In this document: one piece after another, positions 8,071-16,941 of the stretch
Position numbering within the stretch: the first letter of the stretch is position 1
Layout: every line of letters begins with the position of its first letter
From: Streptomyces sp. YPW6
GTDB taxonomy: Bacteria > Actinomycetota > Actinomycetes > Streptomycetales > Streptomycetaceae
Direction: 5' to 3'
Assembly (NCBI RefSeq): GCF_018866325.1
Contig: NZ_CP076457.1
Coordinates: 7,631,590 to 7,695,589 of the forward strand
Length of the DNA stretch: 64,000 bases
Position numbers and translations under genes: made by a program
Notes under the pieces: generated by a model
The model's database searches: none
Told to the model about the DNA's origin: nothing
What the model saw: only the letters and a program-made list of their open reading frames with translations

Positions 8071-9606
8071 ATGACCGTATTCATTCTGGTGGCCGGGGTG
8101 TTCACCGGACCGCAGGTGTGGCGGGAAACCGCCGCCCGGCTGACGGCGGAAGGGGCCGGGGTCCGCACCGTGGCGCTCACCGGACCCGGCAGCCGCCCCG
8201 CCGACGGGGGAGGGGCCGTCGACCTGGAGACCCATATCGCGGACGTGACCGAGGTGATCGACTCGGTGGTCGGCGCATCACGGCCCGGTGCGGAGATCGT
8301 CCTCGTCGGGCACGACTACGGCATCCACCCGGTGCTCGGTGCGGCCGACCGCCGCCCCCGGTCGATCGCCCGGATCGTGCACCTGGACGCCGGGATGCCG
8401 CAGGACGGCGTCCCCGCACTGGCGGCCGTGCCCGACCCTCTCCTGCGGGAGGAGGCGGTGGAGCGCGCCGCCGCGGCCGGGGGAGGGGCGGCGGGAGGTG
8501 AACTGCCGCCACCGGCGCGGGAGGAGTGGTCCCGCTGGGGGAGTACCGCGGGCCTCTCCGACGCGGCGCTCGACGGCCTCACCGCCCTCGCGGCGCCGCA
8601 GCCGCTGGGCACCCTGCTCCAGCCGCTGCGGCTCACCGGCGCCGTGGCCGCGGTGCCCTCGACGGGAGTGCTGTGCACCGCCAACGGGCCGGGCGTCGAG
8701 ATGCTCCAGGTCATGGTGGACGTCGGCACTCCCGCCGTCCGGGCGCTCGCCGACGCCCGGGTCACCTTCTTCGAACTGTCCACGGGACACTGGCCGATGC
8801 TCTCCTGCCCCGGCGAGCTGGCCGAGGCCCTGATCGAGGCCGCGGCCGGTGGGGGACGCCTGCTCACCCCCGCCGGCTCCGGCCGTACGCCCGCCCATCT
8901 GCGGCCGTTCCTCCTCGACGTACCCGAACGCCCCCGTGAGCGCACCAGGAACACCGACCTGTACCTGCCGGACGGTCCGGGGCCGCACCCGGCCGTGGTG
9001 TTCGTGCACGGCGGCCCGGTGCCTGCCGAGGCGAGGCCCACGCCCCGGGACTGGCCGACCCTGACGGGGTACGCACGCCATGTGGCCGGTCAGGGCGTCG
9101 TGGGGGTGACGCTCGACCACCGTCTGCACGCCGTGACCGACTACGGCCGGGCCGCCGAGGACGTGGCCGACGCCGTGGAGCGGGTGCGCGCCGACCCACG
9201 GGTGGACGCGGACCGGGTCGCCCTGTGGTTCTTCTCGGGCGGGGGTCCGATGACGGCGCGGTGGCTGGCCGACCCGCCGGGGTGGCTGCGCTGCGTGGCC
9301 GCGAACTACCCGATCCTCGCGCCGCTGCCGGGCTGGGGGCTGACCGGCTCCCGTTTCCACCCCGCCCGGGTGCTCTCCCGGGCCGGCCGCCTTCCCGTCG
9401 TTCTGGTGCGGGCGGGCCGGGAGAGCGCCGAGATCGCCGCGACCGTCGAGGGGTTCGTGGCCGAGGCCGCGCGCTGCGGCGCGAACCTGGAGATCGTCGA
9501 CGTCCCCGAGGGGCGGCACGGCTTCGAGACGCTCGACCCGGTCGACGGGGCGCGCGAGGCCGTCCACCGCGCGGTGGGTGCGGTGCTCGCCCGCCTGAAG
9601 GGATAG
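8071..9606 (+). CDS. Tandem alpha/beta hydrolase (two fused hydrolase domains)
   Basis: The 511-residue product contains two alpha/beta-hydrolase folds. Domain 1 (about 1-270) begins MTVFILVAGVFTGPQVW and has the LDAGMPQDG strand and the late GHWPM histidine of the esterase/hydroxynitrile lyase-like group, but its nucleophile elbow reads VGHDYG, with Asp where most relatives have Ser. Domain 2 (about 285-511) starts RERTRNTDLYLPDG, has the HGG oxyanion motif (VFVHGGPVP), an atypical elbow FFSGGG and a final GRHGFE histidine. Single-domain relatives are about 250 residues, so this is a fusion. It lies downstream of a MerR-type promoter and is followed by a terminator. Substrate unknown. Confidence 0.8.
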   Translation: MTVFILVAGVFTGPQVWRETAARLTAEGAGVRTVALTGPGSRPADGGGAVDLETHIADVTEVIDSVVGASRPGAEIVLVGHDYGIHPVLGAADRRPRSIARIVHLDAGMPQDGVPALAAVPDPLLREEAVERAAAAGGGAAGGELPPPAREEWSRWGSTAGLSDAALDGLTALAAPQPLGTLLQPLRLTGAVAAVPSTGVLCTANGPGVEMLQVMVDVGTPAVRALADARVTFFELSTGHWPMLSCPGELAEALIEAAAGGGRLLTPAGSGRTPAHLRPFLLDVPERPRERTRNTDLYLPDGPGPHPAVVFVHGGPVPAEARPTPRDWPTLTGYARHVAGQGVVGVTLDHRLHAVTDYGRAAEDVADAVERVRADPRVDADRVALWFFSGGGPMTARWLADPPGWLRCVAANYPILAPLPGWGLTGSRFHPARVLSRAGRLPVVLVRAGRESAEIAATVEGFVAEAARCGANLEIVDVPEGRHGFETLDPVDGAREAVHRAVGAVLARLKG

Positions 9607-9611
9607 AGGAA

Positions 9612-9644
9612 CCGGACCGCGGCTCCCCAGGAGCCGCGGCCCGG
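9612..9644. terminator. Bidirectional terminator hairpin
   Basis: CCGGaCCGCGGCTCC pairs with GGAGCCGCGGcCCGG around a short loop, between the stops of the convergent hydrolase and ohr genes. Probably serves both. Confidence 0.75.
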
Positions 9645-9680
9645 TCTGCCGCCTTCTGGGCGGGCCGCCGGCGGGGACGG

Positions 9681-10091
9681 CTACTCGACGATCAGCTGGA
9701 CGTCGATGTTGCCCCGGGTGGCCTTGGAGTACGGGCAGTAGGCGTGGGTGGCCTCGACCAGCTTCTGTCCCGTCTCGCCCGCGAGGGAGTCGGGGAGCTC
9801 CACGCGCATGACGACCGCGAGCCCGAAGCCGTCGCCGTCCTTGCCGATGGACACTTCGGCGGTCACGGAGGCGTCCTTGGTGTCGACCTTCATCTCACGG
9901 CCGACCGCTGCCATCGCGCTGGCGAAGCAGGCCGCGTATCCGGCGGCGAACAGCTGCTCGGGGTTGGTGCCCTCGCCGTTGCCGCCGAGGGCCGGGGGCA
10001 TGGCCAGCGGCAGGTCGAGCCGGCCGTCCGAGCTGACGGCGCGGCCCTCGCGGCCGTTGGCGGTGGCGGCGGCGGTGTACAACGCGTCCAT
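9681..10091 (-). CDS. ohr: Organic hydroperoxide resistance protein Ohr (OsmC family)
   Basis: A 136-residue OsmC/Ohr protein beginning MDALYTAAATANGREGRAVS. It has the GTNPEQLFAAGYAACFASAM segment with the peroxidatic Cys and the HAYCPYSKATRGN segment with the resolving Cys, both diagnostic of thiol-dependent organic hydroperoxide reductases. The enzyme acts in the cytoplasm and is recycled by lipoylated proteins in known family members. The ATG at 10091 fits the usual family start; the frame extends to 10148. It is divergent from the OhrR-like regulator. Confidence 0.93.
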   Translation of the reverse strand: MDALYTAAATANGREGRAVSSDGRLDLPLAMPPALGGNGEGTNPEQLFAAGYAACFASAMAAVGREMKVDTKDASVTAEVSIGKDGDGFGLAVVMRVELPDSLAGETGQKLVEATHAYCPYSKATRGNIDVQLIVE

Positions 10092-10149
10092 GAAATGACC
10101 CTCCTCTGGAGCCCCGGCCCGGCTGGCCGCGGCTGCGAACCCAACCATT

Positions 10150-10172
10150 GCACACGATTAAGTTGTGCACAA
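10150..10172. promoter_or_regulatory. Candidate OhrR operator in the ohr/ohrR intergenic region
   Basis: Contains GCACA-N9-TGTGC and an overlapping perfect palindrome TTGTGCACAA at 10163-10172, in the 113-bp gap between divergent ohr and ohrR. MarR/OhrR proteins bind such dyads over divergent promoters. Confidence 0.6.
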
Positions 10173-10204
10173 CCAAATGCGGTGAGCGGCGGTACGCTGG
10201 TGCC

Positions 10205-10693
10205 ATGACCCCTGCTCCGAGCGCCTCGTCCGATCTGACCGCCGTCCCCGATACGGAGCTGCTGCGGCTGGATCACCAGGTGTGCTTCTCGCTCCACGCC
10301 GCCTCGCGGGCCTTCGGCGGCTACTACCGGCGGGCTCTGAAGGACCTCGGTCTCACCTACCCGCAGTACTTGGTCATGCTGGTTCTCTGGGAGCGGGGGC
10401 CGCAGTCGGTCAAGGTCATCGGGGAGCGGCTCCATCTGGACTCGGGGACCCTGTCGCCCCTGCTGAAGCGACTGGAGAGCGCGGGGATGGTCTGGCGCGA
10501 GCGCAGCCGTGAGGACGAGCGCTCCGTCGTGATCGACCTGACCGACGAGGGCGCGGCGCTGCGCGAGCGCGCCCTGTCCGTCCCGCGCGGGGTGCTCGCC
10601 GCCACGGGGCTGTCGCTGGAGGAGGTCCTCGGGCTGCAGGAACTCCTGCGCCGGGTCACAGGGGCGCTGGGGGAGGCGGTCGAGGGTGAGTGA
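10205..10693 (+). CDS. ohrR: MarR family organic hydroperoxide regulator OhrR
   Basis: A 162-residue winged-helix MarR protein. The N-terminal DHQVCFSLHAASRAF carries the conserved sensing Cys of OhrR. The wHTH follows (YPQYLVMLVLWERGPQSVK, LDSGTLSPLLKRLE, and the DER wing in REDERSVVIDLT). Oxidation of the Cys by organic hydroperoxides releases OhrR from DNA and induces ohr, which lies divergently. I prefer the ATG at 10205 to the upstream in-frame start at 10148, which would lie in the operator. Confidence 0.92.
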   Translation: MTPAPSASSDLTAVPDTELLRLDHQVCFSLHAASRAFGGYYRRALKDLGLTYPQYLVMLVLWERGPQSVKVIGERLHLDSGTLSPLLKRLESAGMVWRERSREDERSVVIDLTDEGAALRERALSVPRGVLAATGLSLEEVLGLQELLRRVTGALGEAVEGE

Positions 10694-10784
10694 ACGGAAA
10701 GCGGGCGGCTGATACGCCGGACCGTCGGTCATGGCCCGGTCCCGCACGCGGGGCCGCCCCGACGTGCGACTGCCGATCGTGCGC

Positions 10785-11432
10785 TCAGCTGCCGGACGCC
10801 TCGGCGGTACCGCCGCCCCCGGCGCGGAAGTTCCACGCCTCGATGTCGCGGTAGCGGATCGGCCCCGGGCCGCGGCCCACGTTGCTGCCGACCAGATGGA
10901 GGCGCCCGGCCTCCCAGTCCCGGCCGGTGAACGCCGCGAGTGACGACGCGGCCTCCACCGTGTCCGCGTGGTCGCCCCGGCAGGACCGGGCCAGCGTCAG
11001 ATGCGGACGGAGCGGCCGCTCGGGGAAGGAGACTCCGCACTCCCTGACGAGGGTGCGTACGTCGACGGCGAGGCGGTGCAGCCCTTCGAGGTCCCCCGTC
11101 ACGCCGGTCCACAACACCCGCTCGTCGAAGTGCCCGCCGCCGCGCAGCGCCAGCCGCAACGGGCGTCGCCGGGCCGCGAGCCCGGCGAGCGGAGGCATCA
11201 GGGGCGGGACGGCCGTGACGGGGAGTTCCCCGAGGAACGCCAGTGTGATGTGCCAGGCCTCGATGCGGTTCCACCGCATGCGCGGGTAGGCGTCATAGGC
11301 CGGACGGAGTACCAGCTCCAGCTCTTCCTTCGCGTCGTCGGGCGGGGCGAGCGCCAGGAAGACGCGGGTCGTCAGGGCCCGGACGGCTTCGTCCGCGGGG
11401 TGGCCGGTCACGGCTTCGAGCGGTTCGTTCAC
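10785..11432 (-). CDS. thpR: RNA 2',3'-cyclic phosphodiesterase (2H family, ThpR/LigT)
   Basis: The roughly 215-residue protein contains the two 2H-phosphoesterase motifs HITLAFLG and HLTLARS, with TRVFLALAPP near its N-terminus as in ThpR/LigT enzymes, which open 2',3'-cyclic phosphate ends of RNA. The start is uncertain: the frame is open to 11465 and a GTG at 11432 places the first strand about 22 residues in, slightly longer than usual. No neighbour explains a specific role. Confidence 0.85.
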   Translation of the reverse strand: MNEPLEAVTGHPADEAVRALTTRVFLALAPPDDAKEELELVLRPAYDAYPRMRWNRIEAWHITLAFLGELPVTAVPPLMPPLAGLAARRRPLRLALRGGGHFDERVLWTGVTGDLEGLHRLAVDVRTLVRECGVSFPERPLRPHLTLARSCRGDHADTVEAASSLAAFTGRDWEAGRLHLVGSNVGRGPGPIRYRDIEAWNFRAGGGGTAEASGS

Positions 11433-11557
11433 CTGCCGTACCGTACGTGCCGGCCACCCCTCCACCGCGACGCGGGGCGGGCGAGGGGCTCCGGCGAGCG
11501 CCGGCCGGGACCCGCCGCCGCGCCGGCAGCTCCGTACGGTACGGGCCCCCTCACCGT

Positions 11558-11569
11558 GCGCATTTGCGC
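11558..11569. promoter_or_regulatory. Palindrome upstream of XRE-cupin regulator
   Basis: GCGCA-TT-TGCGC, perfect 5-bp arms, 16 bp before the XRE-cupin start. Possible autoregulatory site; GC-rich palindromes of this length also occur by chance. Confidence 0.35.
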
Positions 11570-11584
11570 CAAAGGCATAGGCTC

Positions 11585-12202
11585 ATGCCCATGACGCAAG
11601 AAGACGGTGAGCTGGACAGCCTGGTACGCAAACGGATCCGCGCCCTGCGGGTGGCCCAGGGCTGGTCCCTGGAGGAGCTGGCCGCCCGGGCGAAGGTCAG
11701 CCAGTCCACGCTCAGCCGCATCGAGAACGGCCGGCGCCGACTGGCCCTGGACCAGCTCGTCACGCTCGCCCGCGCCCTGGACACCTCGCTCGACCGGCTC
11801 GTCGAGACCGCCTCCGATGACATCGTCTCCCATCCGATGATCGACGGAGCGCGCGGCCAGATGCGGTGGCCCATCAAGGCGGAGCCCGGCATGACGGTCA
11901 TCCGCCAGCGCATGACCGAGCCACCGCCCGACCACCCCTCCCACCTGCGCGCGCATCCGGGGCGGGAATGGCTCGTCGTCCTGTCCGGCACCGCGATCCT
12001 GCTCCTGGGCAACCGGCGTCTGCGGATCGAGACGAACCAGGCGGCGGAGTTCCCCACGATGCTTCCGCACGCGATCGGCGCCGAGGGCGGTCCGTGCGAG
12101 CTGCTGGGCATCTTCGACCGGGACGCCCGCCGCGGCCACCAGCGCGCGGAAGACGGGGAGGAGGTGAACCGCCTGTCCCCACCCGGCCGGCGTCCGACGT
12201 GA
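11585..12202 (+). CDS. XRE family regulator with C-terminal cupin domain
   Basis: A 205-residue protein with an N-terminal Cro/CI HTH (IRALRVAQGWSLEELAARAK, VSQSTLSRIENGRRRL) at residues about 15-70 and a cupin barrel at about 100-185 (HLRAHPGREWLVVLSGTAIL, FPTMLPHAIGA). This is the common bacterial HTH-cupin regulator type, which binds small metabolites in the cupin domain. The start may be ATG 11585 or 11591. A palindrome lies just upstream. Target genes are unknown. Confidence 0.85.
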   Translation: MPMTQEDGELDSLVRKRIRALRVAQGWSLEELAARAKVSQSTLSRIENGRRRLALDQLVTLARALDTSLDRLVETASDDIVSHPMIDGARGQMRWPIKAEPGMTVIRQRMTEPPPDHPSHLRAHPGREWLVVLSGTAILLLGNRRLRIETNQAAEFPTMLPHAIGAEGGPCELLGIFDRDARRGHQRAEDGEEVNRLSPPGRRPT

Positions 12203-12332
12203 CGAGTACCGGCGCGCCAGGCGCGAGCCACGCCAGGAGGGGGCATACGTGAACCCGGGTCGAACACGACGCCCGGCGGGCCGCGTTCGCCATCGCCCGG
12301 TCGGCCGCCGGGGTGCGGGAAGTGCCGGAACG

Positions 12333-13478
12333 TCATGTCCGGCGGCGGGCGTTGAGCCGCGCGGCCTGGCGCGTCAGATGGTCGCGCTCGGCGAGCGTCG
12401 GCGCCTTGTGGGCAGCCTCCGCGTACAGCCGCGCGGCCGTCGGCAGGTCGCCGTCCCGTTCGTGCAGATACGCCGCGACCGCCGTATGGCGGGGCAACGA
12501 GTCGCTCAGCGTGGCGAGTTCGGCCAGCCCGGCGCGTGGACCGTCGGCCTCGCCGACAGCCACCGCCCGGTTGAGCCGGACGACCGGGCTGTCCGTCAGG
12601 CCCGCCAACTCGTCGTACCACTCCACGATCTGCACCCAGTCGGTCTCCTCGGCGGTCGGCGCGTCCGCGTGGAGCGCCGCGACGGCTGCCTGCGCCTGGT
12701 ATTCGCCCAGCCGGTCCCGGGCGAGGGCCGCCTGCAGAATCTCCACACCCTCGGCGATCATTCCGGTGTCCCACCGCCCCCGGTCCTGCTCCGCGAGCGG
12801 CACCAGGCTTCCGTCGGGCGCGGTCCGGGAGGCGCGCCGGGCATGGTGGAGCAGCATGAGGGCGAGCAGCCCCGCCACCTCCGGGTGGTCGATCGCGGCC
12901 GCGAGCTGCCGGGTGAGCCGGATCGCCTCCGCGGCGAGGTCGAGATCCCCGGAATAGCCCTCGTTGAACACCAGATACAGCACGCGCAGCACGGTGGAGA
13001 CATCGCCGGGCCGGTCGAACCGCACACCGGAGACGGTGCGCTTCGCCCGGCTGATCCGCTGCGCCATGGTCGCCTCGGGCACCAGGTACGCCCGGGCGAT
13101 CTGGCGGGTCGTGAGCCCGCCGACGGCGCGCAGCGTGAGCGCGACCGCCGACGACGGCGTCAGCGAGGGGTGGGCGCACAGGAAGTAGAGCTGGAGCGTG
13201 TCGTCCACCGTCGGCGCGGGACCCGGCACGGGTTCCTCATCGAGGCGGTCCTCGCGGCGGCGCCGGGAGACGTCCGCCCGGGTCGCGTCGAGGAACCGCC
13301 GCCAGGCCACGGTGACCAGCCAGCCCTTGGGGTCCCGCGGCGCGTCGCCCGGCCATACGCGGACCGCCTCCACCAGAGCGTCCTGCACGGCGTCCTCGGC
13401 CGCCGCGAAGTCGGCTCCGCGGCGGACGAGGACGGCGAGCACGCTCGGGGTGAGACTTCGCAGCAGGAGCTCGTCCAT
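12333..13478 (-). CDS. ECF42 group RNA polymerase sigma factor with TPR-like extension
   Basis: The 381-residue product has sigma-70 region 2 at the N-terminus (VLAVLVRRGADFAAAEDAVQDALVEA, WLVTVAWRRFLD) and region 4 near residues 105-160 (AVGGLTTRQIARAYLVPEATMAQRI). A further 200 residues of helical repeats follow (FNEGYSGDLDLAAEAIRL, VRLNRAVAVGEADGPRAGLAEL). That long C-terminal extension is the hallmark of ECF42 proteins. The gene is the second of a pair with a YciI/DGPF protein, the standard ECF42 partner, separated by 7 bp. The extension is required for activity in studied members. Confidence 0.9.
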   Translation of the reverse strand: MDELLLRSLTPSVLAVLVRRGADFAAAEDAVQDALVEAVRVWPGDAPRDPKGWLVTVAWRRFLDATRADVSRRRREDRLDEEPVPGPAPTVDDTLQLYFLCAHPSLTPSSAVALTLRAVGGLTTRQIARAYLVPEATMAQRISRAKRTVSGVRFDRPGDVSTVLRVLYLVFNEGYSGDLDLAAEAIRLTRQLAAAIDHPEVAGLLALMLLHHARRASRTAPDGSLVPLAEQDRGRWDTGMIAEGVEILQAALARDRLGEYQAQAAVAALHADAPTAEETDWVQIVEWYDELAGLTDSPVVRLNRAVAVGEADGPRAGLAELATLSDSLPRHTAVAAYLHERDGDLPTAARLYAEAAHKAPTLAERDHLTRQAARLNARRRT

Positions 13479-13485
13479 CGGGACG

Positions 13486-13893
13486 TCACTCCGTGACGGT
13501 GGGCGGCGCGGTCAGGAACGGGCGCACCTCCAGCCACTCGTGGATCGGCTTCCCGCCCGCCCCGGGAGCGGCGGACAGCTCCCCGGCCAGCTCGACGGCC
13601 CGGTCGTGGCTGTCCACGTCGATGATCATCCAGCCGGCGATGAGATCCTTCGTCTCGGCGAACGGCCCGTCGGTCACCGGCGGGCGGCCCTCACCGTCGT
13701 ACCGGACCCACGAGCCCTCGGGGGCGAGCGCCTGACCGTCGACGTACTCCCCGGACTTCTCCAACCGGTCCGCGAAGTCCTGCATGTACTGCATGTGCGC
13801 CGAGATCTCCTCGGGCGTCCACCGGTCCATCGGCACGTCGTTGACCGCTGCCGGGGCGCCGCGGTAGTGCTTGAGCAGCAGATACTTGGCCAT
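13486..13893 (-). CDS. YciI-like (DGPF domain) protein, ECF42 partner
   Basis: A 135-residue protein starting MAKYLLLKHYRG. It contains the DGPFAETKDLIAGWMIIDVDS segment that names the DGPF/YCII family, a ferredoxin-like fold. Such genes are typically adjacent to ECF42 sigma factors and are their main regulatory targets in studied actinobacteria. The ATG at 13893 follows GAGGAGAG. The downstream sigma gene begins 7 bp after its stop, so co-transcription is very likely. Confidence 0.88.
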   Translation of the reverse strand: MAKYLLLKHYRGAPAAVNDVPMDRWTPEEISAHMQYMQDFADRLEKSGEYVDGQALAPEGSWVRYDGEGRPPVTDGPFAETKDLIAGWMIIDVDSHDRAVELAGELSAAPGAGGKPIHEWLEVRPFLTAPPTVTE

Positions 13894-14037
13894 GATGTCT
13901 CTCCTCGGTACTGGGCGGCCCCTTCCGGCCGCTGTCACTACGGGGACGGAGCCGGATCCGGGTTCTCGACATCGTCGCCCGGAACTTTCCGGCTTCTCCC
14001 CACGGGGCCGGGGCAGGGTACGCACGGGACCGCGATC

Positions 14038-15246
14038 TCACTGTTCACGCAGGCCCCACGGCGACCCGTACGCGACGAGCAGATCGAGGAACGGCCGGGG
14101 GTCCAGCGCCTCCGCGCCGAGCACACCTCTGCCGCTCCAGACACCGCCCGCCACCAGCTCCAGGGCGATCACCGGGTTGACCGCCGTCTGCCAGACCACG
14201 GCCTGGGAGCCGTACTCGCGCATCGACCACTCATTGTCGACCACGTGGTAGAGGTACACCTCGCGGGGCGCGCCGTCCTTCGTGCCCTTCACCCACGTAC
14301 CGGCACAGGTCTTTCCCCGCATCAGTTCGCCCAGGGAGGCCGGGTCGGGCAGGCACGCCGCGACCACGTCACGGGGCGACACGGCGCCACCGGGCACGCT
14401 CACCTTGTCCGTGCGGTCGAGGCCCAGCCGGTGCAGGGTCTTGAGGGTCTCGATGAACTCCTCTCCCAGCCCGTACTTGAACGTGACGCGACGGGACTCC
14501 ACCCAGCGCGGGATCAGCAGGACCTCCTCGTGCTCGACGTTGACGCACTCCACCGGACCGATGCCCTCGGGGAAGTCGAAGACCTCCGGTTCGCTGAACG
14601 GCGCCGTGGTGAACCAGCCCCGGTCCTTCTCCCAGATGACCGGTGGGTTGAGGCACTCCTCGATGGTCGTCCAGATCGAGAACGACGGGGCGAAGTCATA
14701 GCCCTCGACGGTGAGGTTCGCACCGTCCCGGACGCCGATCTCCTCGATCTCGTCGAACAACTCGTCCGCCGCGTAACGGGCGAAGACATCGGAGAGCCCC
14801 GGCTCGACGCCCACCCCGACGAGCGCGAGCCGTCCCGACTCCTCCCACGCCGCGGCACGCTCGAACTGCCCGTCGCCGAGCTTGACCCCGCACTCCTCGT
14901 ACGGGCGTTCCGGGTGAGGGGAGGACAGGGACATGGCCATGTCCAGATAGTCGGCCCCGGCGTCCAGCGCCGCGTCGAACAACGGCATCACGAAGCGCGG
15001 GTCGGTGGCGTTCACGAGGATGTCGCACCGCTGCTCGGCGATCAGGGCGGCGACCGCCGCCCGGTCCGAGGCATCGACGCGCAGCGCGGTGAACCTCGCC
15101 CCGTCGTCGCCGAGCGCGGCCACCGCCGCCTGGGCCCGGGAGAGGTCGTAGTCGGTGACGACCATGTGGTCGAAGAAGGAGCGGCGGGCGGCGATTCTGG
15201 TGATCGCCGTGCCCACGCCACCTGCGCCGACGAGGAGTACACGCAT
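14038..15246 (-). CDS. Saccharopine dehydrogenase family oxidoreductase
   Basis: The 402-residue protein has an N-terminal Rossmann fold (MRVLLVGAGGVGTAITRIAA, VVTDYD, ILVNATDP) and the saccharopine dehydrogenase C-terminal domain (VGVGVEPGLSDVFARYAADE, EFIETLKTLHRLGLD, TWVKGTKDG). Related enzymes include saccharopine and carboxynorspermidine dehydrogenases, so an amine or amino-acid substrate is likely but not fixed. The start follows the GxGxxG dinucleotide motif position by a few residues, as expected. A TetR regulator is divergent at 160 bp. Confidence 0.85.
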   Translation of the reverse strand: MRVLLVGAGGVGTAITRIAARRSFFDHMVVTDYDLSRAQAAVAALGDDGARFTALRVDASDRAAVAALIAEQRCDILVNATDPRFVMPLFDAALDAGADYLDMAMSLSSPHPERPYEECGVKLGDGQFERAAAWEESGRLALVGVGVEPGLSDVFARYAADELFDEIEEIGVRDGANLTVEGYDFAPSFSIWTTIEECLNPPVIWEKDRGWFTTAPFSEPEVFDFPEGIGPVECVNVEHEEVLLIPRWVESRRVTFKYGLGEEFIETLKTLHRLGLDRTDKVSVPGGAVSPRDVVAACLPDPASLGELMRGKTCAGTWVKGTKDGAPREVYLYHVVDNEWSMREYGSQAVVWQTAVNPVIALELVAGGVWSGRGVLGAEALDPRPFLDLLVAYGSPWGLREQ

Positions 15247-15321
15247 GGCGGATGTGCCTTTCGTCGAGGGGCCCGGCATTACGGGCCGGTGCCCTTGGGT
15301 TCGTCCATGAAAGGGGCGCAC

Positions 15322-15352
15322 TTGAGTAACGTCAACGCCGTTGGCATAAGAT
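15322..15352 (+). promoter_or_regulatory. Promoter-like elements overlapping a palindrome before tetR
   Basis: TTGAGT at 15322 and TAAGAT at 15347 with a 19-bp spacer that contains CAACG-C-CGTTG (15333-15343). The position between divergent tetR and the saccharopine dehydrogenase gene suggests the TetR operator overlaps a promoter. Confidence 0.45.
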
Positions 15353-15406
15353 GGGCGGACCCGGCAGGCACCGCCGCGCGGGTGTCGGGAGAGGGGAGAG
15401 GCGCCG

Positions 15407-16135
15407 ATGGCGAAGAAGGTGGTCCCGGAGGAGGAGCGACGGCGCAGGCGGCCGACACGCCAGGGCGTGGTCGTCACCCAGCACCTGATCGTCGAGACCG
15501 CCCTGCGGATGCTCCACGAACACGGCAGGGACGGACTGACCGTGCGCCGCCTGGGCCTCGCCCTCGGAGCCGACCCGAGCACGCTCTACCGCTACTTCCG
15601 CGGCATCGACGACCTGACCCTGGCCATCGCCGACGAACTGATCGGACGCGCGATGCGCGGCTGGCGGGCCACCGGACAGTGGCGCACGGACCTGCGCGAG
15701 ATCGGCCTGCGCATCCACACCGCCTACCTGGCCCACCCGGAAGCCGCGGTGCTGACCGCCAGCCGGGTCAGCGGTCGGACCAACGAGATCGCCGGTGACG
15801 AGACGGTCCTGGGCATCCTGCGATCGACCGGACTGCCCGGCCCGGACGTCGTACGGATCTACCAGGCTTTCGTCGACCAGGCGCTCGCCTTCGCCGCCCT
15901 GGACGCCGCGAGCCTCGCCCTGCCCGAAGCGGCCCGCGCCGCCGACGAACAGGTCTGGCACGCCACCTACGCCGAACTGCCGGCGACGACCCACCCGAAC
16001 ATCGCCGCCCTCGCACCGCTGCTGGTCGCGAGAATGAACGACAGCGCGTACCCCACGGCCCTGGAGATGCTGCTCGACAGCGCCGAGGCGAGCGTCGGGC
16101 GTGCGCGGCGCGGCAGCGACCCGGACAACACCTGA
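15407..16135 (+). CDS. TetR family regulator
   Basis: A 242-residue regulator with a basic N-terminal tail (EEERRRRRPTRQG) and a TetR HTH near residues 20-70 (VTQHLIVETALRMLHEHGRD, LGLALGADPSTLYRYFRGID). The C-terminal domain (about 90-230) is helical and resembles the TetR_C type with long Ala-rich helices. It is divergent from the saccharopine dehydrogenase-like gene, which it probably controls. Effector unknown. Confidence 0.85.
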   Translation: MAKKVVPEEERRRRRPTRQGVVVTQHLIVETALRMLHEHGRDGLTVRRLGLALGADPSTLYRYFRGIDDLTLAIADELIGRAMRGWRATGQWRTDLREIGLRIHTAYLAHPEAAVLTASRVSGRTNEIAGDETVLGILRSTGLPGPDVVRIYQAFVDQALAFAALDAASLALPEAARAADEQVWHATYAELPATTHPNIAALAPLLVARMNDSAYPTALEMLLDSAEASVGRARRGSDPDNT

Positions 16136-16320
16136 ACCCGGGCACGTAAGCGGCTCCACCGCGGCCCGCCCGAAGGCGTCCGCCGTGACGCGGAAGCCCT
16201 CCAGCCCCGAGCCGCGCCCCTACCTTGATCACCGCGGAGCTGATCCGCCGGCCGGAGCACACAGGGCCGAAGCACACAGAGGCCGGCACAAGACCGGATA
16301 CCACGATTTATATTGACTCA

Positions 16321-16920
16321 ATGCGATCTGCTCCTTGGTGGGCCTTGGTCTCCTCCGGGTGCGCTCCCGTTCTGCTCGTCGGCTCCTGGATGATTGCCCA
16401 GCTGCGCCAGGGACCGGCGTACGATCCCGCGACGGAGACGCTGAGCGTGCTCGCCTCCTACGGCGCCACCAGCTACTGGCTGATGACAGGAATGCTGCTG
16501 GTGCTGGGGACGTGTTACGTGGCGACGGCGCACGCGCTCCGGCAGGCCGCGCTCCCCGGCCGGGTGGCCCTGGCCGGCGGCGGCCTGGCGGCGCTGGCCC
16601 TGACGCTGGTGCCCGCCCCGAGCAGCGGCGGGGCGCTGGAGCACGGGGCGGTGGCCACGGTGGGCGTCGTGCTGCTGGCGGTGTGGCCACCGTTGGCCGC
16701 CACCCGGGGCGGGAGACCGGTGCCGTGGGGGCTGCGCCTGGATGTGTCGCTCGCCGCGAGCGCGCTCATGTTCGCGAGTGCCCTGTGGTTCCTGGCGGAG
16801 CTCCAGAGCGCACGGGCCCCTGGCGTCGCCGAGCGCGTCGTGACGTTTCTTCAGGCGTTGTGGCCCTTTCTGGTGGTCCTCTCCTGCCGCCGAGGCATCG
16901 CCCCCGGGCCCCCGGGGTGA
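16321..16920 (+). CDS. DUF998-like membrane protein
   Basis: The 199-residue product has about six hydrophobic helices (for example WALVSSGCAPVLLVGSWMIA and YWLMTGMLLVLGTCYVATAH) with a polar loop YDPATETLSVLASYGA after the first, as in DUF998 integral membrane proteins of actinobacteria. Function unknown. An upstream in-frame start at 16225 exists, but MRSAPWW at 16321 directly precedes the first helix. No strong ribosome site is visible. Confidence 0.65.
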   Translation: MRSAPWWALVSSGCAPVLLVGSWMIAQLRQGPAYDPATETLSVLASYGATSYWLMTGMLLVLGTCYVATAHALRQAALPGRVALAGGGLAALALTLVPAPSSGGALEHGAVATVGVVLLAVWPPLAATRGGRPVPWGLRLDVSLAASALMFASALWFLAELQSARAPGVAERVVTFLQALWPFLVVLSCRRGIAPGPPG

Positions 16921-16941
16921 ATCCCGGGCGGGCAGCCGGAT

